Source of the DNA: an uncultured Atopobiaceae bacterium
GTDB lineage: Bacteria; Actinomycetota; Coriobacteriia; Coriobacteriales; Atopobiaceae
Direction of reading: 5' to 3'
Length of the DNA stretch: 42,001 nt
Assembly (NCBI GenBank): GCA_944320975.1
Contig: CALUJM010000018.1
Coordinates: 1 to 42,001 of the forward strand
The notes under the pieces were generated by a model, which made no database searches, was not told the DNA's origin, and saw only the letters and a list, made by a program, of their open reading frames with translations. Position numbers and translations under genes: made by a program. Shown in pieces: positions 1 through 9,200 of the stretch (within the stretch, counting starts at the first letter, position 1; every line of letters starts with the position of its first letter).

Positions 1-31
1 CGGCACCCCGCGGGACGTTCTCGCGGGTGTG

Positions 32-301
32 CTATGTCAGCATGGGATTATAGGCGCCGGGAGCCGCGAGGGCGGCGGCATCACCACTGTGCAAAAGAGC
101 ATTGTAATGCATATTGCTTTCCCGCTCGACCTCACCATCCGAGAATACGTTTCCAATATGCCGAGCAATGACAGGCTGCGTGCGACCAAACAGCTCCGCC
201 ATCTGTGCCTGAGACAGCCATACGGTGTCATCTTCCAGACTGACGGGGAGACGCACCTCCGCATCAGACGACTCGAAGAGCACGATCTCGCCCGCGGTCA
301 T
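32..301 (-). pseudogene. RhuM/Fic-N-like protein, truncated
   Basis: The N-terminal 60 or so residues read as the start of the RhuM (virulence protein/DNA-binding) family: EIVLF, then VSLEDDTVWLSQAQMAELFGR, then VIARHIGNVF. This is the winged-helix-like part found at the start of RhuM and related accessory proteins. Family members usually run to about 300 residues, but here the similarity is lost after the VERESN stretch and a stop follows about 20 residues later, leaving about 89 codons. The ATG at 301 is preceded by AAGGT, and a TATACT -10-like box lies only about 13 nt upstream, so any transcript would be nearly leaderless. I read it as the remnant of an accessory gene whose 3' part was lost or lies outside the window. 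The function of the intact family is poorly known. Confidence 0.6.
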
Positions 302-351
302 ACCTTGATGAGAGTATACCACGATACAAACGTGTGTTCTAGTATGTTTCT

Positions 352-378
352 AAAAAACAGGGGGTCAAATCGACCCCC
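352..378 (-). terminator. Rho-independent terminator of aroF
   Basis: The strands pair GGGGGTC with GACCCCC (360-366 with 372-378) around a 5-nt loop. Read on the minus strand the stem is followed by six T (352-357). It sits 28 nt beyond the aroF stop codon and in the right orientation for that gene. Confidence 0.85.
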
Positions 379-405
379 CGAATTCCTAGCTGGGCAAACG
401 CCCTC

Positions 406-1434
406 TTACGCGCGCTCGGCGATCTCCTTGACCAGGCGCTCGGTCTTATCCCAGCCCAGGCACGCATCCGTGATCGACTGGCCGTAGGTGGAGCCGGTCA
501 CCGGCTGGTTGCCGTCCACGAGGTAGGACTCGACCATGAAGCCGCGCACCAGACGGCGGATCGTGTCCGAGCGGCTCATCGAGTCGAGCACCTCGTGGCA
601 GATGCGGATCTGCTGGAACGGGCGCTTGCCGGAGTTGTCGTGGTTGCAGTCGATGACGGCCGCGGGGTTCTCGAAGCTGGCCGCCGTGTACTTCTCGGCC
701 AGGCGCTCGAGGTACTCGTAGTGGTAGTTGGGGTAGTTGATCCCATCGAGGCCCACGTAGCCGCGAAGCACGGCATGCGCGAGCGGGTTGCCCGTGGTCG
801 AGACCTCCCAGTTGCGGAAGATGAAGGTCTGCGGCTGCTGGGCAGCGTAGATTGAGTTGAGCATGACGTCGGTGGAGCCGCCCGTGGGGTTCTTCATGCC
901 GACGGGCATGGGGACGCCGGATGCGACCAGGCGGTGCTCCTGGTTCTCGACGGAGCGCGCGCCCACCGCGATGTAGGCCAGAAGGTCGATGAGGTACTGG
1001 TAGTTGGTGGGGTAGAGCATCTCGTCGGCGGTGAACATGCCCGTCTCCTCCACCACGTGCAGGTGCATGCGGCGGATGGCCTTGACGCCCTCGAGCAGGT
1101 CGTCGGCAGCCTCGGGGTTGGGGTTGTGCAGCAGGCCCTTGTAGCCGGTGCCCTTGGTGCGCGGCTTGTTGGTATAGACGCGCGGGATCACGAGCAGGCG
1201 GTCCTTGACGGTCTCGGCGAGCTTTGCCAGGCGCACGGCGTAGTCCAGCACAGAGTCCTCGCGGTCCGCGGAGCACGGGCCGATGATGAGCAGCAGGCGA
1301 TCGTCGCGACCGGAGAGCACGTCGGCGACGCTCCTGTCAAAGTCGGCCTTGCGGGCCGTCATCTCGGCAGAGAGGGGCATCTCGGCGCGGATGTCCTTGG
1401 GGATGGGCAGGAGACGCTTGAACTTCATCGACAT
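406..1434 (-). CDS. aroF: 3-deoxy-7-phosphoheptulonate (DAHP) synthase, class I
   Basis: Condenses phosphoenolpyruvate and erythrose 4-phosphate to DAHP, the first step of the shikimate pathway, in the cytoplasm. The 342-residue protein has the usual length for the AroF/AroG/AroH type. Hallmarks seen are IGPCSA (residues 51-56), the substrate-binding RVYTNKPRTKGTGYKG (85-100), the VGARSVENQEHR segment, VGMKNPTGG and a C-terminal DCNHDNSGK with the metal-binding His. The start at 1434 follows GGAGG by 5 nt; an in-frame ATG two codons on (1428) is also possible. It stands alone with its own terminator. The sequence does not tell which aromatic amino acid, if any, inhibits it, so the symbol aroF is by family only. 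Confidence 0.95.
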   Translation of the reverse strand: MSMKFKRLLPIPKDIRAEMPLSAEMTARKADFDRSVADVLSGRDDRLLLIIGPCSADREDSVLDYAVRLAKLAETVKDRLLVIPRVYTNKPRTKGTGYKGLLHNPNPEAADDLLEGVKAIRRMHLHVVEETGMFTADEMLYPTNYQYLIDLLAYIAVGARSVENQEHRLVASGVPMPVGMKNPTGGSTDVMLNSIYAAQQPQTFIFRNWEVSTTGNPLAHAVLRGYVGLDGINYPNYHYEYLERLAEKYTAASFENPAAVIDCNHDNSGKRPFQQIRICHEVLDSMSRSDTIRRLVRGFMVESYLVDGNQPVTGSTYGQSITDACLGWDKTERLVKEIAERA

Positions 1435-1544
1435 GGGTACCTCCGGGCGTGTGGAACGTGCCCGTATAGTATCGCGCGCGTGCCGCCCAAATCACAACGC
1501 CGAAAACCGATGTTCAAATTCGCGACGACAGCCGCGCCGACGAA

Positions 1545-1868
1545 TCACGCGTAGCCGAGGTCGCGCATCTGGCGGCGGAAGTCCTCCTCGAAGTCCTGCC
1601 GCGCGCCCCAGTTGAAGTTGAGCAGGCCGTCTCCCGCGCCCGACGCCACGGCCTCCACGCGCGAGGACTCGGCGTCGCCCGAGACCATGACCGTGAGGCT
1701 CGCAAAGCTCCCGATGCGCATGAAGTACTTCTCCGCAACGATCACGCGCACGGAGCAGTCTTCCCACGTGCGACCCATCTCGCCCGCCTGCTCCACGGTC
1801 GTGCCCAGGCGTCCTATGGCCTGCGACACCATGCTCGCCGCCGCGGAGACGCCGATCTTGGCGCTCAT
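1545..1868 (-). CDS. Small conserved protein, DUF6054-like
   Basis: A 107-residue soluble protein with no signal peptide or membrane segment. The central pattern SVRVIVAEKYF..GSFASLTVMVSGD..S.VEAVASG, ending in DFEEDFRRQMRDLGY, resembles small DUF6054-type proteins, which have a beta-rich core and a C-terminal helix. No function is established for that family, and the assignment rests on my recollection of its pattern. An upstream ATG at 1898 is possible, but the strong GAGGAGGGG ribosome site overlaps it, so I chose the ATG at 1868. It is divergent from the dipeptidase gene at 1996, with about 130 nt between them for both promoters. Confidence 0.5.
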   Translation of the reverse strand: MSAKIGVSAAASMVSQAIGRLGTTVEQAGEMGRTWEDCSVRVIVAEKYFMRIGSFASLTVMVSGDAESSRVEAVASGAGDGLLNFNWGARQDFEEDFRRQMRDLGYA

Positions 1869-1995
1869 GCTGATCACGGGCCCTCCCCTCCTCGGCAAAC
1901 GGAGACAACCTCAGTCTGGCATACGGCTAAGATGGTGGCGACGCAGATGACGGCGCGTCGGCGAGCGGCGCCGACGCGCACGCGAAGGAGGACCC

Positions 1996-3453
1996 ATGCC
2001 CTGCACCACTATTCTCGTCGGCAAGAAGGCCAGCTACGACGGCTCCACGATCGTCGCGCGCAACGAGGACTCGTCCAACGGCGAGTTCTGCCCCAAGCGC
2101 TTCGTCGCACGCGAGGCACCGGCCGCCGGCACCGTCTACAAGTGCGTAATCTCGCACCTGGAGATCGAGCTCACCGAGCCCGGAATGCGCTATACCGCCC
2201 TTCCCAACGCCGACCTCAAGGAGGGCCTCTGGGAGGAGGCGGGCTTCAACGAGCGCAACGTCGGGATGAGCGCCACGGAGACCATCACCTCCAACGAGCG
2301 CGTGCTCGCCGCAGACCCGCTCGTGCGCTACGACGCCGCCTCGGGCACGCCCGGCGGCATCGGCGAGGAGGACATGGTCACGCTCGTGCTCCCCTACGCA
2401 ACGAGCGCCCGCGACGGCGTCATGCGCCTGGGTGCGCTGCTCGAGCGCTACGGGACCTACGAGATGAACGGCATCGCCTTCTCGGACGCCGACGAGATCT
2501 GGTGGCTCGAGACCGTGGGCGGTCACCACTGGATCGCCCGCCGCGTGCCCGACGACTCCTACGTCACCATGCCCAACCAGCTCGGCATCGACGACTTCGA
2601 CCTCGACGACGCCTTCGGCGCTCAGGAGGAGAGCCTCTGCTCCGCCGACCTGCGCGAGTGGATGGCCGAGAACCACCTCGACCTCACCATCGGCATGCGC
2701 GGGGCGCACTTCAACCCGCGCGAGGCCTTCGGCAGCCACTCGGACTCCGACCACGTCTACAACACGCCGCGCGCCTGGGCCATGCAGCGCTTCCTCAACC
2801 CGCACGCCGGCCCCTGGGACACCGCCGCCCCCGCCGATGACTTTGGCCCCGAGAGCGACTTCCTGCCGTGGTGCCGCGAGCCCGAGCGCAAGATCACAAT
2901 CGAAGACGTCAAGTACGTGCTTTCCCTCCACTACCAGGGCACCCCGTACGACCCCTACGGCAACGCGGGCACCGAGGCCACGCGCGGGCGCTATCGCCCG
3001 ATCGGCATCAACCGCAACAGCCAGCTCGCGGTGCTGCAGCTGCGCCCCTACGTGCCGGCGGAGCGGGCGGCGCTGCAGTGGGTCGCGTACGGCTCCAACG
3101 CCTTCAACGCGCTCGTGCCGCTCTACGCGAACGTGAGAGAGACGCCCGCCTACTTCGAGGACACGACCACACGCGTGACGAGCGAGAACTTCTACTGGGC
3201 AAACCGCCTCGTGGGCGCGCTCGCCGACGCAGCCTACGGCGCGTGCCTGCCGCATGTGGAGCGCTACCAGGAGTCGCTCACGTCCCGCTGCGCCGCGATG
3301 GTGCGCGCATGCGACGCCGAGGGAGGCGACCTCGCGGCCTGCAACGCCGCAATCGCCGACGAGTGCCGCCGTCAGACCGAGGACCTTCTCGATAAGGTGC
3401 TCTACGAGGCCAGCATGCACATGAGAAACGGCTTCTCCCGCAGCGACAACTAG
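1996..3453 (+). CDS. pepD: C69-family dipeptidase (PepD-like)
   Basis: A 485-residue N-terminal-nucleophile dipeptidase of peptidase family C69 (U34). It begins MPCTTILVGKKASYDGSTIVARNEDS, the signature in which the Cys near the N-terminus becomes the catalytic nucleophile after removal of the preceding residues. The downstream blocks EDMVTLVLPY, W.LETVGGHHW.ARRVPDDSY and the late ALQWVAYGSNAFNALVPLY are also typical. The length matches the family. There is no signal peptide, so it probably acts on di- and oligopeptides in the cytoplasm. The start is set by GAAGGAGGACCC just before the ATG. It is monocistronic and converges on the DUF1294 gene, with a 21-bp inverted repeat between them. Confidence 0.93.
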   Translation: MPCTTILVGKKASYDGSTIVARNEDSSNGEFCPKRFVAREAPAAGTVYKCVISHLEIELTEPGMRYTALPNADLKEGLWEEAGFNERNVGMSATETITSNERVLAADPLVRYDAASGTPGGIGEEDMVTLVLPYATSARDGVMRLGALLERYGTYEMNGIAFSDADEIWWLETVGGHHWIARRVPDDSYVTMPNQLGIDDFDLDDAFGAQEESLCSADLREWMAENHLDLTIGMRGAHFNPREAFGSHSDSDHVYNTPRAWAMQRFLNPHAGPWDTAAPADDFGPESDFLPWCREPERKITIEDVKYVLSLHYQGTPYDPYGNAGTEATRGRYRPIGINRNSQLAVLQLRPYVPAERAALQWVAYGSNAFNALVPLYANVRETPAYFEDTTTRVTSENFYWANRLVGALADAAYGACLPHVERYQESLTSRCAAMVRACDAEGGDLAACNAAIADECRRQTEDLLDKVLYEASMHMRNGFSRSDN

Positions 3454-3509
3454 CGGGCGAGAAGAACGCGCAGCCGGCACCCGAGCGCCTCCGCCGGCCA
3501 CCTGCCAAA

Positions 3510-3580
3510 CACCGAGTAAGAGAAATCTGCGAGAACGCCCCCTTTTGGCGCCGTTTTTTGCAGATTTCTCTTACTCGGTG
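3510..3580. repeat. 21-bp perfect inverted repeat, intergenic
   Basis: The arms at 3510-3530 and 3560-3580 are exact reverse complements (they begin CACCGAGTAAGAGAAATC). They flank a 29-nt centre that carries a CGCC/GGCG pair followed by six T. The element lies between two convergent genes. It may work as a bidirectional terminator, but the arms are longer and less GC-rich than an ordinary terminator and the T run is inside the loop, which fits a dispersed palindromic repeat better. Confidence 0.8.
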
Positions 3581-3601
3581 ACGTCGCTTGCACGCAAGGC
3601 G

Positions 3602-4225
3602 CTATGCCAGACCGAGCTGAAGCAGGTACGCCACGACGACCGCCTGCAGCACCAGCATCATCGGCAGCCCCGCGGCGAAGGCGGTCGTGCGGATCTTATG
3701 CCGCGCCACAAGCATTGCCAGCAGGCCGCCCGGCGCTCCTCCCGCGAGTGCGAGCAGCAGAAGCACGATCTCCGGAACGCGCGGGACGTCGTGCCCGCGA
3801 CCGTTCCAGAGGACGATCAGCTTGTCGGCCACAAAGGCCATAAACGTCACACCGCTCGCCGCGCCCAGACAGGCGAGAAGAACCGTGTGATCCCGGCCAA
3901 GCGCCGCCCTGAGCGCCGTCGAGTCGAGCGGCGCCACGTAGAGCGCCACGAGCACAAGCACCCAGCCGAGAAGCGCTATCAGCGAGAAGATGTGCCACGC
4001 GGAGTTCTTCTTGTTAGTGTGACGGTCGAGCAGAAGAAATGCGAGCGTGCCGCCAGCCGCGCCGCCGGCGAACATGAGCAGCGTCAGCGCCACACGAGAA
4101 AGGGCCTCGTCGGTGCCGCGACGGGCGCACAGCCACCGGTCAAGCGCCAGCAGGGCAAAGGTTGCCGCATTGATCACAGCGAGATAGAGGGCGAGAGGCT
4201 CGGGCCAAGGCGCGACGTCGGGCAC
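3602..4225 (-). CDS. Membrane protein with two tandem DUF1294 domains
   Basis: A 207-residue integral membrane protein with six or seven hydrophobic segments. DUF1294 proteins are normally about 90-120 residues and carry a pattern of N..TF..L..DK/R, a basic patch, R(I/V)PE, GG..G and RHK. That pattern appears twice here. The first copy has ALLALDRWLCARRGTDEALSRVALTLLMFAGGAAGG, then LDRHTNKK; the second has MAFVADKLIVLWNGRG, then VPEIVLLLLALAGGAPGG, then ARHKIRTTAF. The second is closer to the consensus, keeping PE and RHK. The gene therefore looks like an internal duplication and fusion. Function of the family is unknown. It lies 8 nt downstream of the acetyltransferase stop and may be co-transcribed with it. 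Confidence 0.75.
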   Translation of the reverse strand: MPDVAPWPEPLALYLAVINAATFALLALDRWLCARRGTDEALSRVALTLLMFAGGAAGGTLAFLLLDRHTNKKNSAWHIFSLIALLGWVLVLVALYVAPLDSTALRAALGRDHTVLLACLGAASGVTFMAFVADKLIVLWNGRGHDVPRVPEIVLLLLALAGGAPGGLLAMLVARHKIRTTAFAAGLPMMLVLQAVVVAYLLQLGLA

Positions 4226-4233
4226 GACGTCAC

Positions 4234-4830
4234 CTACTCAGCATCCGGCACGAGCGGCGTCACGCGGTCGTCAGGGCCCACTTCGCGGATGACGCGGCAC
4301 GGGACGCCCGCCGCGAGCACGCCGGCGGGCACGTCGCGCGTGACCACGCTGCCGGCGCCGATGACGGTCCCGTCGCCGATGGTCACGCCTCCGCACACGG
4401 TGACGTTGGCGCCCAGCCACACGTTGTCGCCGATGGTGATGGGTGCCGAGGTCTGGATGCCCTCCGCGCGCTGGGCCGGGTCCACCGCATGCCCCGCGCA
4501 GCCCAGCACGCAGCCCGGAGCGATGAACGTGCCCTCGCCGATGCGGATGGGCGAGGTGTCGAGAAAAACGCAGTTGTAGTTCACGAGCGCGAACCCGCGG
4601 AAGTGGATGTTGAAGCCGTAGTCGCATCGGAAGACGGGCTTGACCGTCGCGCGCGGGTGCCAGGTCCCGAAGAGCTCGGACAGGATCGCCGCCCTGTCCT
4701 CGGCGTCTGCCGGGTCGAGCTGGTTGAAGCGCCAGCAGAGTCCCTGGGCCCGTGCCTGCAGGTGGCTGGGCATGTCGAGATAGCTCACGGCATAGGGCAC
4801 GTCCGAGCGCATAAGGTCAAGAGAGGTCAT
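4234..4830 (-). CDS. maa: Maltose/galactoside O-acetyltransferase family protein
   Basis: A 198-residue left-handed beta-helix acetyltransferase that moves an acetyl group from acetyl-CoA to a sugar hydroxyl. The N-terminal Mac domain is present (Y..L....QARAQGLCWRFNQL, residues about 20-42). Hexapeptide repeats follow (PIRIGEGTFIAPGCVLGCAGHAVDP, then PITIGDNVWLGANVTVCGGVTIGDGTVIGAGSVVTRDVPAG), including the catalytic His in the GHAVDP segment and the CoA-binding GAGSVVT loop. I chose the ATG at 4830; longer in-frame starts exist up to 4953, but the extra residues do not resemble the family. The natural sugar acceptor cannot be read from the sequence. Confidence 0.88.
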   Translation of the reverse strand: MTSLDLMRSDVPYAVSYLDMPSHLQARAQGLCWRFNQLDPADAEDRAAILSELFGTWHPRATVKPVFRCDYGFNIHFRGFALVNYNCVFLDTSPIRIGEGTFIAPGCVLGCAGHAVDPAQRAEGIQTSAPITIGDNVWLGANVTVCGGVTIGDGTVIGAGSVVTRDVPAGVLAAGVPCRVIREVGPDDRVTPLVPDAE

Positions 4831-4967
4831 GGGGGTTCCGTTCGCTCGCGGAGGTTTCAGGCATCCCCAGTGTAGCAACATCGGTGCAGCGGGCGCAGCC
4901 GCCCCCGAGACGAAGCATTGTCTCTTGTCCATTCCTGTGTTTGATAGCGCCACGATTAATGAATTAT

Positions 4968-4984
4968 TCAGTAGTAATTACTGA
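4968..4984. promoter_or_regulatory. Candidate operator of brnTA
   Basis: The palindrome TCAGTA-GTAAT-TACTGA lies 14 nt before the brnT start in an AT-rich leader, inside what should be the promoter. BrnA-type antitoxins repress their own operon, so this is the most likely BrnA site. That is an inference from position and symmetry only. Confidence 0.5.
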
Positions 4985-4997
4985 GAAATGAGCCATA

Positions 4998-5282
4998 ATG
5001 GTACGCAACGAAACATTTGAATGGGATCAGAGAAGAAACGATGTGAACCTCAGGAAGCACGGGGTGTCTTTTTCTGAGGCGTGCCGGATTTGGGATGATC
5101 CGCTGTACTATCGAGTAAAAGTGGCGGCGGAACCCGAGGACCACTGGCTCGTTGTCGGACGCGTATCGAGATCGCGGTATCTCTCTGCAATCATCACTTA
5201 TCGCGGCACCCAAGAAGAGCGCGTCAGAATAATCTCTGCACGGGCATCGACTAAGGCGGAAATGAGACGATACCATGGCTGA
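4998..5282 (+). CDS. brnT: BrnT-family type II toxin
   Basis: A 94-residue BrnT toxin, a small RelE-fold ribonuclease that stops translation when its antitoxin is degraded. Seen: FEWDQRRNDVNLRKHGVSFSEA at the N-terminus (the family's FEWD..K...N..KHG motif), D..Y.R, HWLVVGRVSRSRYLSAIITYR, and the C-terminal RIISARASTKAEMRRY that closes nearly all members. The length is typical. The ribosome site before the ATG is weak, as is common for toxins. Its 3' end overlaps the start of brnA by 8 nt, giving the normal toxin-first order of this system and probable translational coupling. Confidence 0.92.
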   Translation: MVRNETFEWDQRRNDVNLRKHGVSFSEACRIWDDPLYYRVKVAAEPEDHWLVVGRVSRSRYLSAIITYRGTQEERVRIISARASTKAEMRRYHG

Positions 5283-5565
5283 CAAGGCAACCTCCGACCA
5301 GATTGACGCGCTCTTCGACAGCGGAGAGGACGTCCTCCCCTTCGCCGACGAAGCAACCTTCGAACGGCCCCGGCTTGTCCAACGCCGTGTAAGCGTGGAC
5401 ATGACCGTGCCCATGATCACTCGGCTTGATGGGTACGCCGAGCAATACGGCGTGACGCGACAGTCTCTCATTAAAGTCTGGATTGCAGAGCGCCTTAACA
5501 AGGAGGACGACCGTCAGTCGCGCCCCATAGCCGCAGAAGAGAGGCAACGTCCCTCCGTATCGTAG
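5275..5565 (+). CDS. brnA: BrnA-family antitoxin (ribbon-helix-helix)
   Basis: A 96-residue partner of BrnT. The N-terminal half is acidic and probably wraps the toxin. The DNA-binding ribbon-helix-helix is RRVSVDMTVPMITRLDGYAEQYGVTRQSLIKVWIAERL at about residues 37-74. BrnA proteins neutralise BrnT and repress the operon; a palindrome just upstream of brnT is a candidate site. The last 15 residues are polar and may be disordered. A 12-bp palindrome (GCTCCGCGGAGC, 5565-5576) starts at the last base of the stop codon but has no T run. Confidence 0.9.
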   Translation: MADKATSDQIDALFDSGEDVLPFADEATFERPRLVQRRVSVDMTVPMITRLDGYAEQYGVTRQSLIKVWIAERLNKEDDRQSRPIAAEERQRPSVS

Positions 5566-6282
5566 CTCCGCGGAGCCATAGGGCATGCCGACATGAGTTC
5601 ACCGCGCCCTGCATCGTGCTGTGACGTCGGCACGTAGCCCACCGTCTACACTGATGCCATCAGCACCGCGACAACACGGCCGGCAGCATGTCGGCCGTGT
5701 TGAACGTTCGCTCGCGAATGAGATTGGCCCCATGAAGAAGATGGGGATCGAACCCACCATGGAGAAGTTCGCCTGAGCCGCTCCGGCCATAAGAGGCTGC
5801 AGCACCCGGGCGAGCGGAATGATCGTGCCATGGGGCGCGGCCACGGGAAGGGCCGAGGAGAGGCAGCCACGTCGACATAGAGTCACAACCTCTGAGCTGC
5901 GCTTTGTTCCGCACGGTGCGCTTCGGTAACGCTTGATCACCGTCTCGGGCGCGCCTCGGGGGCGCTCGCCGCGTTCACGCCCCAAACCCCGCCGCCCGCC
6001 GAGTCCCCTCAGCCCGGCAGCCGCCGCCCGCCCCTCCCCACCTGCCCGCGCAGCTGCGGTGCACATAAGAGGCAGACGCGTGCAAGCGACCCCGTGATAC
6101 CCTCCCCTTCCACCTGCCGACCCGAGAAGCCGACCGACCCTCGCAGCACAAACGACCCCGAACGCACCGCCCGGCCTGGCAGGCCCGACACAAGCGGATC
6201 AGCGGACACGCGACCGAAAGGAGGACGAGTCCGTCACGCAGGCGCGCGCGGACCCGCCGCGCGCACGAGGGAAGGAAGGCAC
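5566..6282. other. 717-nt gap with hairpins and a possible gene remnant
   Basis: No complete gene is supported here. A 10-bp perfect hairpin (AACACGGCCG with CGGCCGTGTT, 5673-5701) lies near the left end. On the minus strand 5707-5856 can be translated as a hydrophobic segment (AAPHGTIIPLARVLQPLMAG, then MVGSIPIFFMGPISFASE) that reads like part of a transporter, but there is no start or continuation, so it is at most a decayed fragment. A tRNA-like T-arm at 5747-5765 lacks the rest of a tRNA. The right half, with stop-poor GC-rich DNA, should carry the promoter and leader of the surface protein gene, but I see no convincing -35/-10 pair. Confidence 0.4.
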
Positions 6283-9200
6283 ATGAGGGACAAGGAAAGA
6301 AGATACGGGCCAGCCCGCCTGGTCGATCGCATGGCGCAGTGGTGCGGGACTATGCTCGCCGCGCTGGGGGCGCGCATGGGGTCGCGTCGCGCCAAGGCCG
6401 CACTGGCGGCGCTTGCGCTCGTGCTGAGCAACCTGCTCGGAGCGCTCACGCCCGTCGCGGCGTACGCGGCGCTCAACTTCGAGCCCATCACGCTCGAGGC
6501 CGTCCCCGAGAGCGAGATGGAGGACGGGGCCTACAGCTGGTCCATCAACTTCACCGGCTGGGACGAGTCGAGCGCCGTGGGGTTCCGGCGCGTCGAGCAC
6601 CCGGAGGGCTTCATCGCCCCGACCAACGGCATGCGAGACTACGCGCGGACCGCGGCGGGATGGGCGGCAGAAATCGGCCCGGACACGCCCAAGGGATCGT
6701 TCTCGGTCAGGGCGACGGGCGGACAGTACGGCAGCACGCCCATCGACGCCATCATCACCTTGAGCGACTGGACCTACGAGGAGCCGCGCGGCGGCTGGGG
6801 CACGATAATCGACCGGGGCTCCTGGCCCGAGTTCACCACCGGCGTCTTCATGTTCGACGGTCTCTCGCAGACCTACCTGCCGGACAAGCCCGCGTCCGTC
6901 ACGGGCGTCGAGAGCCTCAACTTCTACACCATCGGCCTCACCGACCTGGTGGTCGACGTCGAGTTCGTGCGCGCGGGGACCAACACGCCCGTCGAAATGC
7001 GCGGGCACCTCACTACCACCGACCTCGACGTGTGGCAGTCCTTCTCGTTTGGCGGAGCGGTCAACCGCGGGCGCATCGCCCAGGGCAACCCCGTGCTCAA
7101 ACTCAGCTCGGACGGCAGGATGGTGGTGAGCGGCAGCTCCAACCTTTCCGTGACAGACCCCGTCGACTACAAGAACGGCCTGGTGGAGGCCTACTTCGAC
7201 ACGTCCGGAGGCAAGAAGCTCAAGTTCTACTTCGGCACGTCGTGGGCAGTCCCCGACGGCACCACCAAAAAGACCTTCGAGTCCGTCTTCTGGCTCACGC
7301 CGGAGTACCTCACCGTCCCGCCCGCCGACGTCGACGGCGGCACCACGGTGACCAAGAGCGCCGACAAGACCGGCGAGAACCGCATCACGGTGGGTGACGA
7401 GGTCGAGTACGTCGTCGACTATCAGGCCCACGAGCAGGGCGAGAACTGCCGCTGGGGCTACCGCTACACGGCCCTTCAGATCGTCGACGAGCTTCCCGCC
7501 GAGATGCGCTACGTTGAGGGCTCCGCGCGGCTCCTCGACAGGTCGGGCGCGGACGTCACCGCACAGGCGGGCGCCGTCGTGACCGACTCCGATGCCAACA
7601 CCGTGAGCTTCGAGTTCTCCGAGGGCTACCTCGGGCAGATGCCCATGGAGGGCGAGCACTACCGCCTCACGTTCAAGGCCGCCCTTGCCGAGTATCCCGC
7701 GAACGGCGACCTCTTCGTCATCAACAGCTCCTACGCGCTGGTCAACGACGCGGACGAGAACCGCTCCAACGAGGTCCGCACCGAGCTCGTGCCCGTCGAC
7801 CTCGCCATCGACAAGACCGCCGACACCTATGAGTACCAGGTCGGCGACGTCGTGAGCTTCCGCGTGGCGTGCCGCACCGACGCCGAGCAGGGCTCCGCCC
7901 GCGACGTCGTCATCTCCGACGCCCTGCCCGAGCAGCTCGAGCTCCTGCCCGAGACCCTCGCCGCTTCCGGCCCCGAGGGCCTTCCGGCGCCCATGGCCTC
8001 CGGCAACGGCTGGGAGCTCTCCCTCGGCGCCCTCGCCGGCGGCGAGGAGGTCGTGGTGACCTACCAGGCCCGCGCGCTCGAGGCGGGCAACGGCCAGGAG
8101 CTCGTCAACCTCGCAACGGCACGCGCCACAGGCGCCTCCGAGGTCAGCGACCCCGCCGAGGTCTGGCCCAACACCGCGCGGCTCGAGGTCGAGAAGGACG
8201 TCGACCGCTTCGAGGGCCACGTCGGCGCGAGCGATGCCGAACCCGGCTCCTTCGAGTACGTCGTGCGCGTCCGCAACGCGCAGCCGGGCACCGTCGCCAA
8301 CGACGTCACGGTCTCCGACATCTCCCTGCCCGAGGGCATGGCCCTGGGCCGCAACGAGGACGGCACCCCCATGATCGTTGCCGTTCGCGAGAACGGGACC
8401 GACCTGCCGCTCTCCTGGACGGAGGGCGCCGCCACGGGCACGCTCTCGGAGATCGCCTATCGAGTAGCCGGCGACGACCATACGCCCGGAGAGACCGAGG
8501 CCGTCACCCCCACGTGGAGCATCGCCCCGTCGGGGACCGGCTGGCAGATGACGATCGACCGCCTGGCCTCCGAGCATGAAATCGAGGTCGTATACCGCGC
8601 CGTTCCCACCGACGAGGTCGTCGGCTGGGAGGTCGAGAACCGCGCCGAGGCGACCGCGACCAATTCGGCTCCGGCTGAGGACGACGAGTGCGTATGGGTG
8701 AACCAGCCGCGCCTCGAGGTCGAGAAGACGGCGTCCGCCGAGGAGTTCGTCGTCGGCGACGAGATCGCCTACCAGGTCCGCGTCACCAACGCCGCACCCG
8801 GCACGCTGGGAAGAAACGTTGCGGTCTCCGACCTCGCGAGCACCGAGGGCGTGGAGCTGCTGCGCGACTCCGTACGCGTGCTCGACAGCGAAGGTCAGGA
8901 CGTGACCGAGGGCTGCGAGATCGTCTTCGAGGAGGCGGACGGAGACGCTGTGCCTGAGCAGGGTCAGGGCGGCGAGAAGGACGAGGGCTCCGAGCCCGAT
9001 CCCGAGCAGGGCGAGCCCGAGGGCGAGAAGGACTCCGAGCAGGGCGACCCCGACGCCGGCGAGCGCGCCGAGGGCGACATCCCGGACGGCGGGGGCGCCG
9101 AGGACGGCGGCGATGACGAAGGCGGGGCCGAGCCCGACGGCGGGCAGGCGGCGTGCTCCTTCGTCCTGCACACCAACCGAGACCTGGTCAGCGGAACCGG

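Noticed and set aside
1927..3501. 524-codon open frame opposite the dipeptidase
   Set aside because: Antisense shadow in a GC-rich gene; the plus-strand frame has the complete C69 signature and ribosome site.
5747..5765. tRNA-like T-arm (GTGGG-TTCGATC-CCCAT on the minus strand)
   Set aside because: The matching 5' acceptor strand, D-arm and anticodon arm are absent in the 70 nt upstream, so it is not a tRNA gene.
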